Below, one piece after another: positions 4,738 to 5,262 of a DNA stretch of 5,262 bases. The notes below the pieces were generated by a model. That model made no database searches. It was not told the origin of the DNA and was given only the letters and a program-made list of their open reading frames with translations. Position numbers and translations under genes: made by a program. Every line of letters starts with the position of its first letter. Positions within the stretch are counted from its first letter, which is position 1. The DNA comes from DASVBJ01 sp036375895 (GTDB lineage Bacteria > Actinomycetota > Actinomycetes > JACCUZ01), in the NCBI GenBank assembly GCA_036375895.1, contig DASVBJ010000075.1, positions 1 through 5,262 on the forward strand. The letters run 5' to 3'.

Positions 4738-5175
4738 GTGATCAAGGGGTTCAAGGACTTCCTGCTGCGCGGCAACGTCATCGACCTCGCGGTCGCGGTC
4801 GTCCTGGGCACGGCCTTCGGGGCGGTCATCGCGGCGTTCGCCAACGACTTCATCGGCGGGCTCATCGGTGCCCTGGGCGGCACGCCCGACTTCGGCACGG
4901 CCGGCTTCACGATCAACGACAGCCGGGTGATCCTCGGCTCGACGATCAACGCGCTGATCTACTTCCTCATCGTCGCGGCGGTCGTCTACTTCGTGGTCGT
5001 CGTGCCGGTCAACAACCTGATGGAGCGGCGCAAGCGCGGCGAGGAGCCCGAGGTGGCCGCGCCGACCGAGGACATCCTGCTGCTCCAGGAGATCCGGGAC
5101 CTCCTGCGGGAGCAGCGGGGCACCGGCGGCGCCGGGAGCGCCGGCTCGACCCTGGGCGGCGGCCCGGCGATCTGA
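4738..5175 (+). CDS. mscL: Large-conductance mechanosensitive channel MscL
   Basis: A complete 145-residue MscL, close to the family's usual length (136-151). It forms a homopentameric pore in the inner membrane that opens under high membrane tension and releases solutes during osmotic downshock. The sequence starts with the amphipathic S1 helix and family signature (MIKGFKDFLLRGNVIDLAVA, 1-20). TM1 is about 15-43, with L17 and V21 at the same positions as the hydrophobic gate of the M. tuberculosis channel and V14 near it. The extracellular loop is about 44-68, TM2 about 69-90, and a basic cluster (ERRKRG, 96-101) caps it on the cytoplasmic side. The cytoplasmic bundle helix (EDILLLQEIRDLLREQ, 111-126) and a Gly-rich tail finish the protein. 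The GTG start gives exactly the family N terminus. Confidence 0.97.
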   Translation: MIKGFKDFLLRGNVIDLAVAVVLGTAFGAVIAAFANDFIGGLIGALGGTPDFGTAGFTINDSRVILGSTINALIYFLIVAAVVYFVVVVPVNNLMERRKRGEEPEVAAPTEDILLLQEIRDLLREQRGTGGAGSAGSTLGGGPAI

Positions 5176-5222
5176 CCACGAGCTGACCGGGCCCGAGGGA
5201 CGGGTCGGCAAGCCCCGCGCGC

Positions 5223-5262
5223 TCACCAGTGCGGCGGCTTCTCCCTGGTCAGCCGCTCGATG
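5223..5262 (-). CDS. 3' end of a convergent gene, unidentified
   Basis: Read on the minus strand, the last 40 bases give IERLTREKPPHW followed by TGA (complement of 5223-5225). All twelve codons end in G or C, as expected for a real gene here, and the peptide has a natural charged then Pro/His/Trp ending. The stop faces that of mscL across 47 bases, a normal convergent spacing. Twelve residues are too few to name a family. Another minus-strand frame is also open here, continuing into an antisense shadow over mscL, and is less likely. Confidence 0.5.
   Translation of the reverse strand, partial: IERLTREKPPHW

Noticed and set aside
5185..5206. Bidirectional terminator between mscL and the convergent gene
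   Set aside because: Only weak, competing stems of four to six bases with mismatches can be drawn, and there is no T-run on either strand.

Overview
The window is chromosomal DNA from a high-GC Gram-positive bacterium, almost certainly an actinomycete. Evidence: very high GC at third codon positions, GTG and ATG starts, probable leaderless promoters, an LytR-CpsA-Psr wall enzyme, and a neighbourhood of FmdB-type zinc-ribbon protein, SAF-domain protein and MscL, of the kind seen in Actinobacteria (in Mycobacterium tuberculosis mscL and the FmdB-like Rv0991c are also close neighbours). I cannot fix the genus.

Left part (1-2556): three separately spaced + strand genes. The first is the 3' part of a TIR-domain membrane protein: end of a cytoplasmic TIR domain, one transmembrane helix, a short repeat linker and an extracytoplasmic domain with four cysteines. 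A GC-rich intergenic stretch with a long inverted repeat and degenerate direct repeats follows, then a complete LCP-family gene and a small VOC (glyoxalase-fold) gene.

Middle (2557-3122): a 236-base intergenic region with a perfect 20-bp inverted repeat, a short CCTCGG-type tandem repeat, and a CIRCE (HrcA) operator directly upstream of a gene for an FmdB-family zinc-ribbon protein. That protein resembles mycobacterial Rv0991c/Ruc, a redox-regulated chaperone, so a heat-shock and oxidative-stress role is the best reading.

Right part (3123-5262): an MTA phosphorylase-family purine salvage gene overlaps by four bases (ATGA) a SAF/RcpC (CpaB-like) membrane protein gene. A complete mscL follows after 55 bases. 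The last 40 bases hold the 3' end of a convergent gene on the minus strand.

The window is mostly envelope and stress housekeeping. The items most worth a second look are the CIRCE-controlled zinc-ribbon gene, the two long hairpins sharing the same terminal bases, and the TIR-transmembrane-exodomain architecture. I see no CRISPR array, tRNA, rRNA or insertion sequence.
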